This document shows positions 19,343-28,676 of a stretch of DNA of 64,000 nt, in pieces (position 1 is the stretch's first letter; each line of letters begins with the position of its first letter). The translations under genes were made by a program, and so were the position numbers. The notes beneath the pieces were generated by a model. The model was given only the letters and a program-made list of their open reading frames with translations, ran no database searches and had not been told where the DNA came from. Source of the stretch: Ruegeria arenilitoris (GTDB lineage Bacteria; Pseudomonadota; Alphaproteobacteria; Rhodobacterales; Rhodobacteraceae); contig NZ_WPYP01000001.1 of the NCBI RefSeq assembly GCF_013030985.1, positions 744,001-808,000 on the forward strand. Direction: 5' to 3'.

Positions 19343-19738
19343 ATGGCAAGTATACGGGATAGGCTGAACAATCTCGCACGCGACTACGCTATCGCCTGGA
19401 GCTCGGGCGACCCGAATGCCGTCGCCGATTTCTTTGCGCCTGACGGGCAGATTTCGATCAACCGGGATGAGCCCGTGGTCGGCCGCGCGGCGATTGCCGA
19501 AGTGGCGCGCGGATTCTTTGCCGACTTTCCTGATCTGGAACTCAGATGCGATATGCTGCGATGGGCCGGTGCACACGCGATCTTTGTCTGGACCCTGGAA
19601 GGCCACCATAAAGAAACCGGCAACCTTGTGATCACCCGCGGCTGGGCCGAGTGGGAGCTGACCGCGGACCACAAAATCCAATCCTCATCCGAATGGTTCG
19701 ACGCGGACGACCATCAAAGACAGATTGACGGGGCCTGA
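19343..19738 (+). CDS. NTF2-like/SnoaL-type protein
   Basis: 131 residues with the cone-fold pattern of the NTF2 superfamily (YAIAWSSGDPNAVADFFAPDG near 15-37, VVGRAAIAEVARGFFADFPDLE next, C-terminal strands). These proteins are small-molecule isomerases, hydratases or binding domains. No catalytic pair is certain. It converges on hflX with three bases between stop codons. Start ATG at 19343 after AGGGGG. Confidence 0.8.
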   Translation: MASIRDRLNNLARDYAIAWSSGDPNAVADFFAPDGQISINRDEPVVGRAAIAEVARGFFADFPDLELRCDMLRWAGAHAIFVWTLEGHHKETGNLVITRGWAEWELTADHKIQSSSEWFDADDHQRQIDGA

Positions 19739-19741
19739 CCC

Positions 19742-21016
19742 CTAAAGCGCCGCGAACTGCGCCGCCTGCTTATCGGTCCACAGCACGGTAATCTCGAACC
19801 CATCCTCGGTCTGCTTTTCGGACCGCACCACATCCTGCCGGAACAGCCACGCGCGTTTGTTGCCCTCGGCAAAGCTCAGTGTCAGCGTCTCTTCGTGGCG
19901 CGTGCCCTGCAGCTTAGTGGCAACCTCGGTCAGCAGAGGGTCAACGCCCTCACCGGTCACCGCCGAGATGGCAAAAATCGATGGATCCCGATCCGCGCGT
20001 TTGAAGGCGGCCTCACGCTCATCCTCGTTCAGCAGGTCAATCTTGTTCCAGACCTCAAGCCGGGGCCGTTTGTCATCGACACCCAACGAGGTCAGGATCG
20101 CCTCGACATCCTGGGCCTGCGCATCGGTTTCTTCGTGGCTGATATCCCGGACGTGGACGACGATATCGGCGCCCAGAACTTCCTCCAGCGTTGCCCGGAA
20201 GGCGGCGACCAGTTCCGTCGGCAGGTTCGAGATGAACCCCACCGTATCCGACAGGATCACCTCGGGGCCATCGGGCAGTTCGACCCGGCGCATGGTTGGG
20301 TCCAGCGTGGCGAACAGCATATCCTTGGCCATCACCTCGGCCCCGGTCAGGCGGTTGAACAGCGTGGATTTACCCGCGTTGGTATAGCCCACCAAAGCAA
20401 CAATCGGATACGGCACCTTGGCCCGCGCCGCGCGGTGCAGCGTGCGGGTCTTGACCACTTTCTGCAATTGCCGCCGCAGACGGACCAGTTGTTCGTCGAT
20501 TGCGCGGCGGTCGGCCTCGATCTGCGTTTCACCGGGACCACCGACAAACCCCAAACCGCCCCGCTGACGTTCAAGGTGGGTCCAGGCACGCACAAGGCGC
20601 GTGCGTTGGTAGCTAAGCGCCGCCATCTCGACCTGCAGCACACCTTCTCGGGTGCGGGCGCGGTCGCTAAAAATCTCAAGAATCAAACCGGTCCGGTCGA
20701 GGATTTTGACCTTCCACGCTTTCTCGAGGTTGCGCTGCTGAACGGGCGATACCGGGCCATCGATCAGCACCAGTTCGATCTCGTTGTCGTGCAGCCGTTC
20801 GGCCAGTTCCTCGATCTTGCCGCTGCCAAACAGCAGCCCAGGCTGGGCGCGTTGCAGGCGCACGATCTCGGACCCGATCACATCCAGATCGGGCAACGCG
20901 GCGGCCAGTGCCACCGCCTCTTCCAGCGCCGGTTCAGGGACACGGCGCTGTTCATCTGATTTGATTTCCGGATGCAGCACCCAAGCCCGGGTGCGCGTCC
21001 TGTCATGTTCCATCAA
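19742..21016 (-). CDS. hflX: Ribosome-associated GTPase HflX
   Basis: 424-residue GTPase that splits or rescues stalled ribosomes under stress. It has the N-terminal HflX subdomain ([10 protein letters not shown] near 82, [16 protein letters not shown] near 105), a glycine-rich linker ([16 protein letters not shown] near 168), and the G domain with G1 [10 protein letters not shown]3 [10 protein letters not shown] and G4 NKID. It starts inside the hfq stop codon (ATGA overlap). hfq-hflX is the widely conserved order, here following trkH on the same strand. Confidence 0.96.
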   Translation of the reverse strand: MMEHDRTRTRAWVLHPEIKSDEQRRVPEPALEEAVALAAALPDLDVIGSEIVRLQRAQPGLLFGSGKIEELAERLHDNEIELVLIDGPVSPVQQRNLEKAWKVKILDRTGLILEIFSDRARTREGVLQVEMAALSYQRTRLVRAWTHLERQRGGLGFVGGPGETQIEADRRAIDEQLVRLRRQLQKVVKTRTLHRAARAKVPYPIVALVGYTNAGKSTLFNRLTGAEVMAKDMLFATLDPTMRRVELPDGPEVILSDTVGFISNLPTELVAAFRATLEEVLGADIVVHVRDISHEETDAQAQDVEAILTSLGVDDKRPRLEVWNKIDLLNEDEREAAFKRADRDPSIFAISAVTGEGVDPLLTEVATKLQGTRHEETLTLSFAEGNKRAWLFRQDVVRSEKQTEDGFEITVLWTDKQAAQFAAL

Positions 21017-21252
21017 GAGGCGTCTTCGCCCTCATACAGGCTGATCGGCTGCGACGGCATGATGGTCGAGATCGCGTGCTTGTAGACAAGCTGCGACTGT
21101 CCGTCGCGGCGCAGCAGCACGCAGAAATTATCGAACCAAGTGATCACGCCCTGCAATTTCACACCGTTGATCAGGAAAATTGTGACCGGTACCTTTGCTT
21201 TCCGTACATTGTTCAGGAACGCGTCCTGAAGATTCTGTCTGTCCGAAGCCAT
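21013..21252 (-). CDS. hfq: RNA chaperone Hfq
   Basis: 79-residue Sm-like hexameric protein that binds small RNAs and A-rich/U-rich RNA and promotes sRNA-mRNA pairing. The Sm1 region runs from [20 protein letters not shown] through FDNFCVLL, and the Sm2 motif reads [16 protein letters not shown]. The short C-terminal tail is typical of alphaproteobacteria. It overlaps hflX by four bases. The gap of 124 bases to trkH probably holds its promoter. It is relevant to the candidate sRNA at 1455-1530. Confidence 0.97.
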   Translation of the reverse strand: MASDRQNLQDAFLNNVRKAKVPVTIFLINGVKLQGVITWFDNFCVLLRRDGQSQLVYKHAISTIMPSQPISLYEGEDAS

Positions 21253-21376
21253 ATTTTATTATCTCGCCGTTGTTCTTGCTACGCGCTGCGGACCAACGCG
21301 CTCCCTCTGGCTGAGTATGGAGTGGAGTTAACCGAGTTTCCAGATCAAAAATCAGGCATTGCGCAACTGTTTAATC

Positions 21377-22918
21377 TTAGTCCCGCCAGAGGCTTGGCGT
21401 AATCAATGCAATGATAGCCAGCGTTTCCAGCCGCCCGATCACCATCGCCGCGCACATGGTCAGCTTGGCCCCGGCAGACAGGTCCACGACCCGGATCGGG
21501 ATATCCGTCGCCAGTTCGATCAACGGACCCGTGGTGCTGAGCGACGCGACAGTCAGCACCATGGCCTGCTCGAATCCCGCCCCCATCAACCCAAGCAACA
21601 GGTTGAACAGCGCCGCCGTCAGGGCGAACATCATCAGAAAGATCCACGCGATGAACGCGCCGTCGCCTTGGATGCGCCTGTTGCCGCCGCCCTCGCCGCT
21701 AACCGATGAGGGATAGATCAGACGGTCAATCTCGCGCGCGCCGTTCAGGTACAGCGCGAACACCCGCAGCAGTTTGACCCCACCTGCGGTGGTCGCGACA
21801 CCGCCGCCGATCAGGGCCAGCCCTATCAGGATCAGCCCGGGCGTACCCAGCCCCGAAAGCTGCTGTGCGTCATTCCAGTTGGCGCTTTCAAACCCGGCAG
21901 TGGTCAGAAAGGACAACACCGTAAACCCCATGCCCCAAAACACCTTGACGGCATCGGTCGGATTCAGCGTGCCGCCGATTTCGTTGACCCCGGCCCACAC
22001 GCGGAAGAACAACAGCGTGGCAACGGCAATCACGATCAAAAGGCCGATCCGGAATTCAGGGTCCTTGTCCAGCCGCGAATACCCCGTTGTGGCGGTGTCG
22101 GTGGAAAAGGTCAGCCGCGACAGGGCGAAGAACAAGAACAGGAACAGGATCGCCTCACCTGTGATACCGGCTTGCGCCCCCTCCAACCCGCCAACTGGCG
22201 AAATACCGGACGTGGCCATCGTGGACATGGCATGGCAGATGGCGGTCAGCCCCTCTTCACCCGCGATCAGCAGCAGCAGCCAGATAACGGCCGTCAGCCC
22301 CGCATAAACCGGCGTCAGAGTCTGCGTCACCCGGATCAGGCGCCCGCGCGGATCGACCTTTTCGCTTTGCGCCACCCCCGAGACCGGACGGCCCGGCTGC
22401 CCCCGCGCAGTCACTTCGAACCCGCCCAAGGACAGAGGTGCCAGGATCGCCGCCGCCGCGATCCACATCAGCAGACCCCCCATCCAGCCCACCAACGCGC
22501 GCCACAGATGCAGCGGAGCGGTCAGGCGGTCGGGATCGGGAAAAATGTCGGCACCCGTGGTCGTCAGCGCGCTGACCATATCGAAATAGGCGTTCAGAAA
22601 CGTCGTGTTCCCCAAGGCATCATGCAGCGGAATGGCAAGGAAAAGCGGCAGGACAGTGAAACAGCCCAACAGCACCGCCAGTTGCCCCAGCGTTCCCCGG
22701 CGAGGTACCCGGCTGGACGACGCCATCGCAATCGTCGCCACGACGAACAGACCCAACAGACCCGAATAGAAAAACGACCGCGAGGCATCGTGATTGTTCA
22801 GCGCCAGCGCATAGATCGCGGGTATCCACATGGACAAGGACACGACGCCCCAGATCAGCAGAAACAGCGGCAAGCGCCGCACCAGCCCGATCCGTTGTGT
22901 CCCCGCGCGTATCATCAA
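21377..22918 (-). CDS. trkH: Trk potassium uptake protein, membrane subunit TrkH
   Basis: 513-residue integral membrane K+ channel-like transporter with multiple M1-P-M2 repeats. The selectivity-loop segments include SALTTTGADIF near 115, STMATSGISPVGG near 233, LTTAGFESANW near 345 and SLSTTGPLIE near 473. It works with the cytoplasmic NAD-binding regulator TrkA, encoded just upstream with a four-base ATGA overlap. A second in-frame ATG directly follows the first, so the start could be three bases later. Confidence 0.95.
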   Translation of the reverse strand: MMIRAGTQRIGLVRRLPLFLLIWGVVSLSMWIPAIYALALNNHDASRSFFYSGLLGLFVVATIAMASSSRVPRRGTLGQLAVLLGCFTVLPLFLAIPLHDALGNTTFLNAYFDMVSALTTTGADIFPDPDRLTAPLHLWRALVGWMGGLLMWIAAAAILAPLSLGGFEVTARGQPGRPVSGVAQSEKVDPRGRLIRVTQTLTPVYAGLTAVIWLLLLIAGEEGLTAICHAMSTMATSGISPVGGLEGAQAGITGEAILFLFLFFALSRLTFSTDTATTGYSRLDKDPEFRIGLLIVIAVATLLFFRVWAGVNEIGGTLNPTDAVKVFWGMGFTVLSFLTTAGFESANWNDAQQLSGLGTPGLILIGLALIGGGVATTAGGVKLLRVFALYLNGAREIDRLIYPSSVSGEGGGNRRIQGDGAFIAWIFLMMFALTAALFNLLLGLMGAGFEQAMVLTVASLSTTGPLIELATDIPIRVVDLSAGAKLTMCAAMVIGRLETLAIIALITPSLWRD

Positions 22919-24291
22919 AAGAAATCGATCGAAACCTGCATCAACCGCTCGACCTCGGGGACGTCCTTGGCCATGGCAAATATTGCCAACACGTCTTTTT
23001 CCTCGATCCGCAGGCTACCGGTGGGGCGCAACAAGTCATCGCCCTTGCGCACCGCACCCACCAGAACGCCTTCGGGAAAGTCGATATCGCGCAGTTTCTG
23101 GCCGGCCATGGGCGAGGTTGAAAGCACTTCGGCCTCGATCACTTCGGCCTCGGCATCGCCGATGGAATAGACCTGACGCACGCGCCCATGGCGGATGTGA
23201 CGCAGGATCGAGCTGACCGTTGTGGCGCGCGGGTTGATATAGGCGTCGATCCCAAGCGGCCCCATCAGCGCCACCATGCTGGGGTCGTTGATCAGCGCAA
23301 TCGCCAGCGCGCAGCCCTCGGCCTTGGCGCGCACGGCGGCAAGCATATTGGCGCGGTCGTCATCGGTGACCGCCAGCATCGCATCCGCACGCTCAATCCC
23401 GGCCTCGCGCAGCAAGGCCGCATCCAGACCGTCACCGTTCAGAACAATGGTGCGCTCCAGCGCTTCGGCGGCCAGTTCGGCACTGTGGCGGTCGCGCTCG
23501 ATAATCTTGGCGCGCACGCGGCTTTCGCGTTCTTCCAGCGTCCGCGCAACCTCGAGCCCGACATTGCCACCACCCACGATCACCACGCGGTCCTGTTTCT
23601 TTTGCGTCTTGCCAAAGACCTCCATCGTGCGGTCCACGTCTTTGACATTGGTAAAAACATAGCATTCGTCGCCAACAAACAGCTGGTCCTCGGATTCCGG
23701 GGCAAACAGGCTGCCGTCGCGCCGGACGCCCACGACAATCGAGCTGAGCGTCGAAAACAGATCCGTCAGCTGGCGCAAAGGTGTGTTGATAATCGGGCAG
23801 TCTTCGTCAATGCGGATGCCCAGCAACTGCGCCTTACCGTCCATGAACATCTCGGTGTCAAAGGCCGACGGCGCCGACAGGCGGCGCATGGCGGCGGCGG
23901 CCACCTCACGCTCGGGGCTGATCACCACGTCGATGGGCAGGTGGTCGCGGCGGTAAAGGTCAGAGTGGATCGCCTCGAGGTAGGATTTCGACCGCAAACG
24001 CGCGATCTTGCGCTGGATCGAGAACACCGAGTGCGCCATCTGACAGGTGACCATATTCACCTCGTCCGAATGGGTTGCCGCGATGATCATGTCGGCGTCT
24101 CGGGCCCCTGCCCGGTCCAGCACGTCCGGATAGCTGGCGAACCCGGCGATCCCCTGCACATCCAGCGTCTCGGTCGCGCGGCGCACCAGGTCGGGGTTGT
24201 TATCCACCACCGTTACGTCGTTGAGCTCGCCCGACAGGTGCCGTGCAATCTGCCAGCCAACCTGACCGGCACCGCAAATTATGACCTTCAT
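22915..24291 (-). CDS. trkA: Trk potassium transporter regulatory subunit TrkA
   Basis: 458-residue peripheral membrane protein with two RCK/TrkA-N nucleotide-binding halves, each followed by a TrkA-C domain. The first begins MKVIICGAGQVGWQIARHL and the second has VVIVGGGNVGLEVARTLEE near 232. It gates TrkH in response to NAD(H)/ATP. Conserved Rhodobacterales order places it after ntrX; here a lipoprotein gene of opposite orientation lies between. Confidence 0.96.
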   Translation of the reverse strand: MKVIICGAGQVGWQIARHLSGELNDVTVVDNNPDLVRRATETLDVQGIAGFASYPDVLDRAGARDADMIIAATHSDEVNMVTCQMAHSVFSIQRKIARLRSKSYLEAIHSDLYRRDHLPIDVVISPEREVAAAAMRRLSAPSAFDTEMFMDGKAQLLGIRIDEDCPIINTPLRQLTDLFSTLSSIVVGVRRDGSLFAPESEDQLFVGDECYVFTNVKDVDRTMEVFGKTQKKQDRVVIVGGGNVGLEVARTLEERESRVRAKIIERDRHSAELAAEALERTIVLNGDGLDAALLREAGIERADAMLAVTDDDRANMLAAVRAKAEGCALAIALINDPSMVALMGPLGIDAYINPRATTVSSILRHIRHGRVRQVYSIGDAEAEVIEAEVLSTSPMAGQKLRDIDFPEGVLVGAVRKGDDLLRPTGSLRIEEKDVLAIFAMAKDVPEVERLMQVSIDFF

Positions 24292-24387
24292 GTTTTTGGC
24301 CCTTCTGCCTGAATTCTTTGAATGACAGATGCCCCCAAAGCGGTCAATTGAATTGTCATACCCGCAAAGCTAAGGCAAGATAAGCCC

Positions 24388-24870
24388 ATGAAATCAGTAC
24401 TTCGTTTGCTTATTCCGGTGATCGCGCTTTCTGCGTGCAGCGGCCCGCTTCCGCTGTATTACCGCGAGGGCGAAAGCGTATCGCGCATGCAGACTGAAAC
24501 CACGCAATGTCAGGTTCTGGCGCTTGAAGATGTCCCGGTGGCCAATCAGGTGCGCCAAAGCCCACCCACCTACTGGCCTGGCCGCACCTATTGCGACAGC
24601 CAGGGGCGGTGTCACCGCACACCCGGCTGGTGGCAACCCGGGCGGGTTTATACCGTCGATGTCAATCAAGGGTTGCGTGATCAGGTCGAAGCGCAATGCA
24701 TGGCCCAAAAGGGATTTCGCCCGGTCAGCCTGCCGCCCTGCAAGCAGAACGTAAAATCACGGGTACAGGCTGCGCCCACGACAACACTGCCGCCGCTGAG
24801 CACCGAGTCCTGCTACGTGAAGTTCGACAACGGGTCGTTCCAGATCATCACACCCGGTCAGGCCGGATAA
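24388..24870 (+). CDS. Hypothetical lipoprotein
   Basis: 160 residues with a lipoprotein signal peptide: charged start, hydrophobic LLIPVIA, lipobox L-S-A-C with Cys17 as the lipidation site. The mature part has several Cys residues (positions about 41, 70, 75, 99, 116, 141) that could form disulfides, and a Pro/Trp-rich centre (PPTYWPGRTYCDSQGRC). The family is not recognised. It is transcribed against all neighbours and sits between ntrX and trkA, ending 12 bases from the convergent ntrX stop. Confidence 0.75.
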   Translation: MKSVLRLLIPVIALSACSGPLPLYYREGESVSRMQTETTQCQVLALEDVPVANQVRQSPPTYWPGRTYCDSQGRCHRTPGWWQPGRVYTVDVNQGLRDQVEAQCMAQKGFRPVSLPPCKQNVKSRVQAAPTTTLPPLSTESCYVKFDNGSFQIITPGQAG

Positions 24871-24882
24871 CGGTCCGGCGGA

Positions 24883-26292
24883 TTACTCCGCCGGTTCCGG
24901 TTCGTCCAGCTGCGCCACACGCGCGCCGGATTTGTTCGAGGTCACCACTCCCAGCGACTTGAGCTTGCGGTGCAGCGCGCTGCGCTCCATCCCGACAAAG
25001 CTGGCGGTGCGGCTGATATTGCCACCAAAGCGATTGATCTGGGTCAGCAGGTATTCACGTTCGAACGCCTCGCGTGCTTCGCGCAGCGGCAATGTCGCGA
25101 GGGCGCCAGACAGCACGACGCGGCCCGAATCGTCGGCCTTTTCCTCTTCGGTCGGCAGTTCCTTGGCCTCGATCGGTCCGGCGCCGTCGCCCAGGATCAG
25201 CACACGCTCGATCAGGTTCTTGAGCTGACGCACGTTACCCGGCCAGGTCATGGTCTGCAGCAACGCCACCGCCTCTTCCGAGATTTCGCGCAGGGCCAGA
25301 CCCTGAGATTCGTTGCACATTTCAATGAAATGCTGCGCCAGAACCGGAATATCCTCGCGCCGCTCTTCCAGCGACGGCACCGCGATCGGCACCACGTTGA
25401 GGCGGTGATACAACTCCTCGCGGAAACGGTCAGCGGCGATTTCATGTTCCAGATCGCGGTTGGTCGACGAGATCACCCGCAGATCAACCCGCACCTTGTC
25501 CGAACCGCCGACGCGCTGGAATTGCTGATCGACCAGTACACGCAGGATCTTGGATTGCGTGCCCAAGGGCATATCCGCGACCTCGTCGAAATAGACCACG
25601 CCACCGTGGGCCTCTTCCAGCAGGCCGGATTCGATGCCGCGTTCCGAGGACTCACGCCCGAACAGAACCTCTTCAACGCGCTCAGGTTCGATCCCGGCGC
25701 AGTTCACGGTCACGAAGGGCGCGTTGGCGCGGTTGGAATGGGCGTGGATATAGCGTGCGGCAATTTCCTTCCCGGATCCGGCGGGACCGCTCAGCATCAC
25801 GCGACCGTTGGATTTGGTCACCTTGTCCAGCTGGCTCTGCATCGCGCGGAAGGAGGCAGATTTGCCGATCATGTCGGAACTGGTGACCTCTTTGCGTTTC
25901 AGCGTGGCATTCTCGCGACGCAGGCGAGAGGTCTCCATCGCGCGGCGGATCACCACCATCAACTGGTCAATGTTAAAGGGCTTTTCGATAAAGTCATAAG
26001 CGCCCTGTTTGATTGCTGCCACCGCGATTTCGATATTGCCGTGGCCCGAAATGATCACCACCGGCACGTCTGGATTGTCGCGTTTTACCGACTTCAGAAT
26101 ATCGATCCCGTCCATGCGGCTGTCCTTCAGCCAGATATCCAGAATCAACAGCCCCGGCGGCTCAGAGTTGATCTCGGCCATGCACTCGTCCGAGTTGCCG
26201 GCCAGCCGGGTTGAATAGCCTTCGTCCTCCAGAATGTCGGACACCAGTTCGCGAATATCGCGTTCGTCATCTACGATCAGAATGTCGCTCAT
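24883..26292 (-). CDS. ntrX: Nitrogen-assimilation response regulator NtrX
   Basis: 469-residue response regulator of the NtrC class. The receiver domain covers 1-120 with phosphoacceptor Asp52 in LLILDIW. The AAA+ domain has Walker A GPAGSGKE and Walker B VVYFDEVADMP, and a Fis-type HTH ends the protein (ISRTASFVGMERSALHRKL). The GAFTGA loop expected after LFG is replaced by ESSERGIESG, so contact with sigma-54 is unlikely. The partner kinase NtrY is encoded upstream with an ATGA overlap. In alphaproteobacteria NtrYX acts on nitrogen, redox and envelope genes. Confidence 0.95.
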   Translation of the reverse strand: MSDILIVDDERDIRELVSDILEDEGYSTRLAGNSDECMAEINSEPPGLLILDIWLKDSRMDGIDILKSVKRDNPDVPVVIISGHGNIEIAVAAIKQGAYDFIEKPFNIDQLMVVIRRAMETSRLRRENATLKRKEVTSSDMIGKSASFRAMQSQLDKVTKSNGRVMLSGPAGSGKEIAARYIHAHSNRANAPFVTVNCAGIEPERVEEVLFGRESSERGIESGLLEEAHGGVVYFDEVADMPLGTQSKILRVLVDQQFQRVGGSDKVRVDLRVISSTNRDLEHEIAADRFREELYHRLNVVPIAVPSLEERREDIPVLAQHFIEMCNESQGLALREISEEAVALLQTMTWPGNVRQLKNLIERVLILGDGAGPIEAKELPTEEEKADDSGRVVLSGALATLPLREAREAFEREYLLTQINRFGGNISRTASFVGMERSALHRKLKSLGVVTSNKSGARVAQLDEPEPAE

Positions 26293-28577
26293 CTTTGGCC
26301 TGCTTTCAGTTTGTTTGTATGAATTGCCTGCTTTTGTGGCGCTGCGGTCGGAGAGAAATTGCCCCCCGGCAAACGGATTACGGCCATCGCACCGAAATGG
26401 TCCTGTCCGTCAAAGACGGGCGCGTCTTCAAGTGTGAGCGCTCCGCCATGTTCTTCGATGATCTTCTTGACGATGGGCAGGCCCAGACCTGTACCCTCGT
26501 CCCGTGTGGTCACATACGGCTCGAACAGGCGTGCCCGATCTTCGGGCAGGCCGATGCCGTTGTCTGCAATGGTAATGACCGTCCCCGCATTGTCGCTGGT
26601 CACGTCCACTTTGATCTGTGGCTTCAGATTGTCTGGTGGGCCTTTTTTCTTCAAAGTCTCAATGGCCTCACCAGCGTTCTTGATCAGATTGGTCAGCGCC
26701 TGATTCAGCATCGTCGCATCCAGATCCGCCAGGATCGGATAATCCGGCAGTGAGGCGTCGATCTGAACATCCGGCTGTCCGGCCTGCTGCAACAGCACGG
26801 CCTCACGCACCAGTCCGACCACGTCTTCTTCACGCCGATCCGGTTCCGGCATCCGCGCAAATTTCGAGAATTCGTCCACGATCCGCCGCAGGTCATTGGT
26901 CTGCCGCACGATCACGTCGGTCATAGATTCGAGGCTGTCGCAATCCTCTTCATTCAGCTTGCGTGAGAACTTGCGTTTGATCCGCTCGGCGCTCAGCTGG
27001 ATCGGCGTCAGCGGGTTCTTGATCTCGTGCGCAATGCGGCGCGCCACGTCGCCCCACGCGGCCATCCGCTGTGCGCTGACCAGATCGGTCACGTCATCAA
27101 AGGCAACCACATACCCTTCCAGCCCGCCATCTTCGCCGCGTCGCGTGGCCATGCGAACCAGAAGATTTTCCAGCTGCCCCTTGCGGGTGACCTTGATCTC
27201 ACCCTGAACTGCCTCCTGCCCGCTTTCCTTGAGGCTTTCGAACAGTGGCAGGAACTCGGGCACCGCGATTCCGATCGACAGTTTCTCGTCCATGTGCGCC
27301 CAGTCCAGCAGACGCTCGGCCGACCGGTTCACAAACGTCACGCACCCGTCCGGGTCAACCCCCACCACGCCCGAAGTCACCGAGCTGAGTACCGAATCGA
27401 ACAGTCTCCGACGGCGTTCGATCTGGCGGGTGTTTTCCAGCAGAGTATCGCGCTGTCCTTTAAGTTGCCGGGTCATCTGGTTGAAATAACGGCCTAACAT
27501 GGCGATCTCGTCGTCATTGGCTTCTTCGATCACCTGCACGCTCAGGTCACCAGCACCAACGCGCTGTGCTGCCGTGGTCAGCCGCCCAACCGGGCGCGAC
27601 AGGCGCTCGGCGAACCACATACCCAACGACACCGCCGCCAGAATGAGGATCACCGCGAAGCTCAGATACAACAGGCCGAATTCGAACAGCACCCGGCCCC
27701 GATCGCTTTCCAACTGTTGATAGAATTGCGCTGTTTCCTTGGTGTCATCCAGCAGCGTCAGCAACTGCCCATCCACCTCACGGCTGACATAGAGATACCG
27801 GTCCAAATAGGCCTTCAGCGGGACCAACGCGCGGAACTCGTTGTTTTGCCAGTCGGCTATGATCAGAAAGTCGTTGTCCGTTGCTTCGACCATCTGCTCG
27901 GGTGTGGGCGCTTCGTAGTCGAACAGATAGGATCGATCGCCGCGCGACCGGATTTCTCCGCTGCCATCAATTACATAGGCTTCGCGCAGGCCGCGCTGGA
28001 TTTGCGCCTGCCCCTGCGCCAGTACTTCACGCAGTTCTGCGTCCGAGATGTAAAAATCTCGCGCACGGGCAGTATCGAGGAACCGCGCCAACACAACGGC
28101 GTCCTGTGTCAGGCCCTGGCGGTGTTCTTGCTCATACGCCTCGGCCGCGGACAGGGATGAGCCCACAACCTGCCGCACACGATCCGAGAACCACCCTTCA
28201 AGGCCGATATTCACCGTCAGGCCTGCAAAGATCGCAACGGTTACGGTCGGCACCAACGCCAACAGCGTAAATGCGCCGATCAGACGAAGGTGCAGACGGG
28301 AACCAGCCGATTTCGCACGGCGGGCGGCGATCAGACTGCCGACCTGCCCCAAAACCAGAGCGGCGACAACCAACACATAAACCAGGTCTGCAAGAAGAAT
28401 CAGGCGCAGCGTGGGGGCCGTCGCCCCCAGATCAAACGGACCGATGACAAGATAAGTGGCAAGCGCCAAGGCAGGGCCTAGAAGAACCAGCCCCAAAGTG
28501 CCGAAATTGCGCAGTTTTCGGGATTTCCGCCACCGATTGATCGCTGGAATCGGCCCGCTCTGTGCCCGGGTTGCCAC
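26289..28577 (-). CDS. ntrY: Sensor histidine kinase NtrY
   Basis: 762-residue membrane sensor. The N-terminal TM segments are near 28-50, 55-80 and 95-120; a periplasmic sensor stretch to about 300 is followed by a further TM helix (LLYLSFAVILILAAVSLGM). Next come a HAMP domain (RLSRPVGRLTTAAQRVGAGD), a PAS domain (VVGVDPDGCVTFVN), the H-box [15 protein letters not shown] and the ATPase motifs DNGIGLP and GTGLGLPIV. It phosphorylates NtrX, whose gene starts inside its stop codon. A 99-base gap with a small hairpin separates it from ntrC upstream. Confidence 0.95.
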   Translation of the reverse strand: MATRAQSGPIPAINRWRKSRKLRNFGTLGLVLLGPALALATYLVIGPFDLGATAPTLRLILLADLVYVLVVAALVLGQVGSLIAARRAKSAGSRLHLRLIGAFTLLALVPTVTVAIFAGLTVNIGLEGWFSDRVRQVVGSSLSAAEAYEQEHRQGLTQDAVVLARFLDTARARDFYISDAELREVLAQGQAQIQRGLREAYVIDGSGEIRSRGDRSYLFDYEAPTPEQMVEATDNDFLIIADWQNNEFRALVPLKAYLDRYLYVSREVDGQLLTLLDDTKETAQFYQQLESDRGRVLFEFGLLYLSFAVILILAAVSLGMWFAERLSRPVGRLTTAAQRVGAGDLSVQVIEEANDDEIAMLGRYFNQMTRQLKGQRDTLLENTRQIERRRRLFDSVLSSVTSGVVGVDPDGCVTFVNRSAERLLDWAHMDEKLSIGIAVPEFLPLFESLKESGQEAVQGEIKVTRKGQLENLLVRMATRRGEDGGLEGYVVAFDDVTDLVSAQRMAAWGDVARRIAHEIKNPLTPIQLSAERIKRKFSRKLNEEDCDSLESMTDVIVRQTNDLRRIVDEFSKFARMPEPDRREEDVVGLVREAVLLQQAGQPDVQIDASLPDYPILADLDATMLNQALTNLIKNAGEAIETLKKKGPPDNLKPQIKVDVTSDNAGTVITIADNGIGLPEDRARLFEPYVTTRDEGTGLGLPIVKKIIEEHGGALTLEDAPVFDGQDHFGAMAVIRLPGGNFSPTAAPQKQAIHTNKLKAGQR

Positions 28578-28676
28578 CGTCTGCCCTCATCCTGATGTGT
28601 CGCTTGTGCGACGTACCGCCATATGTCGTGGTCCTTGCCAGGTGCGAACCCGGATGCCACAATTTGTGTGGCGATA

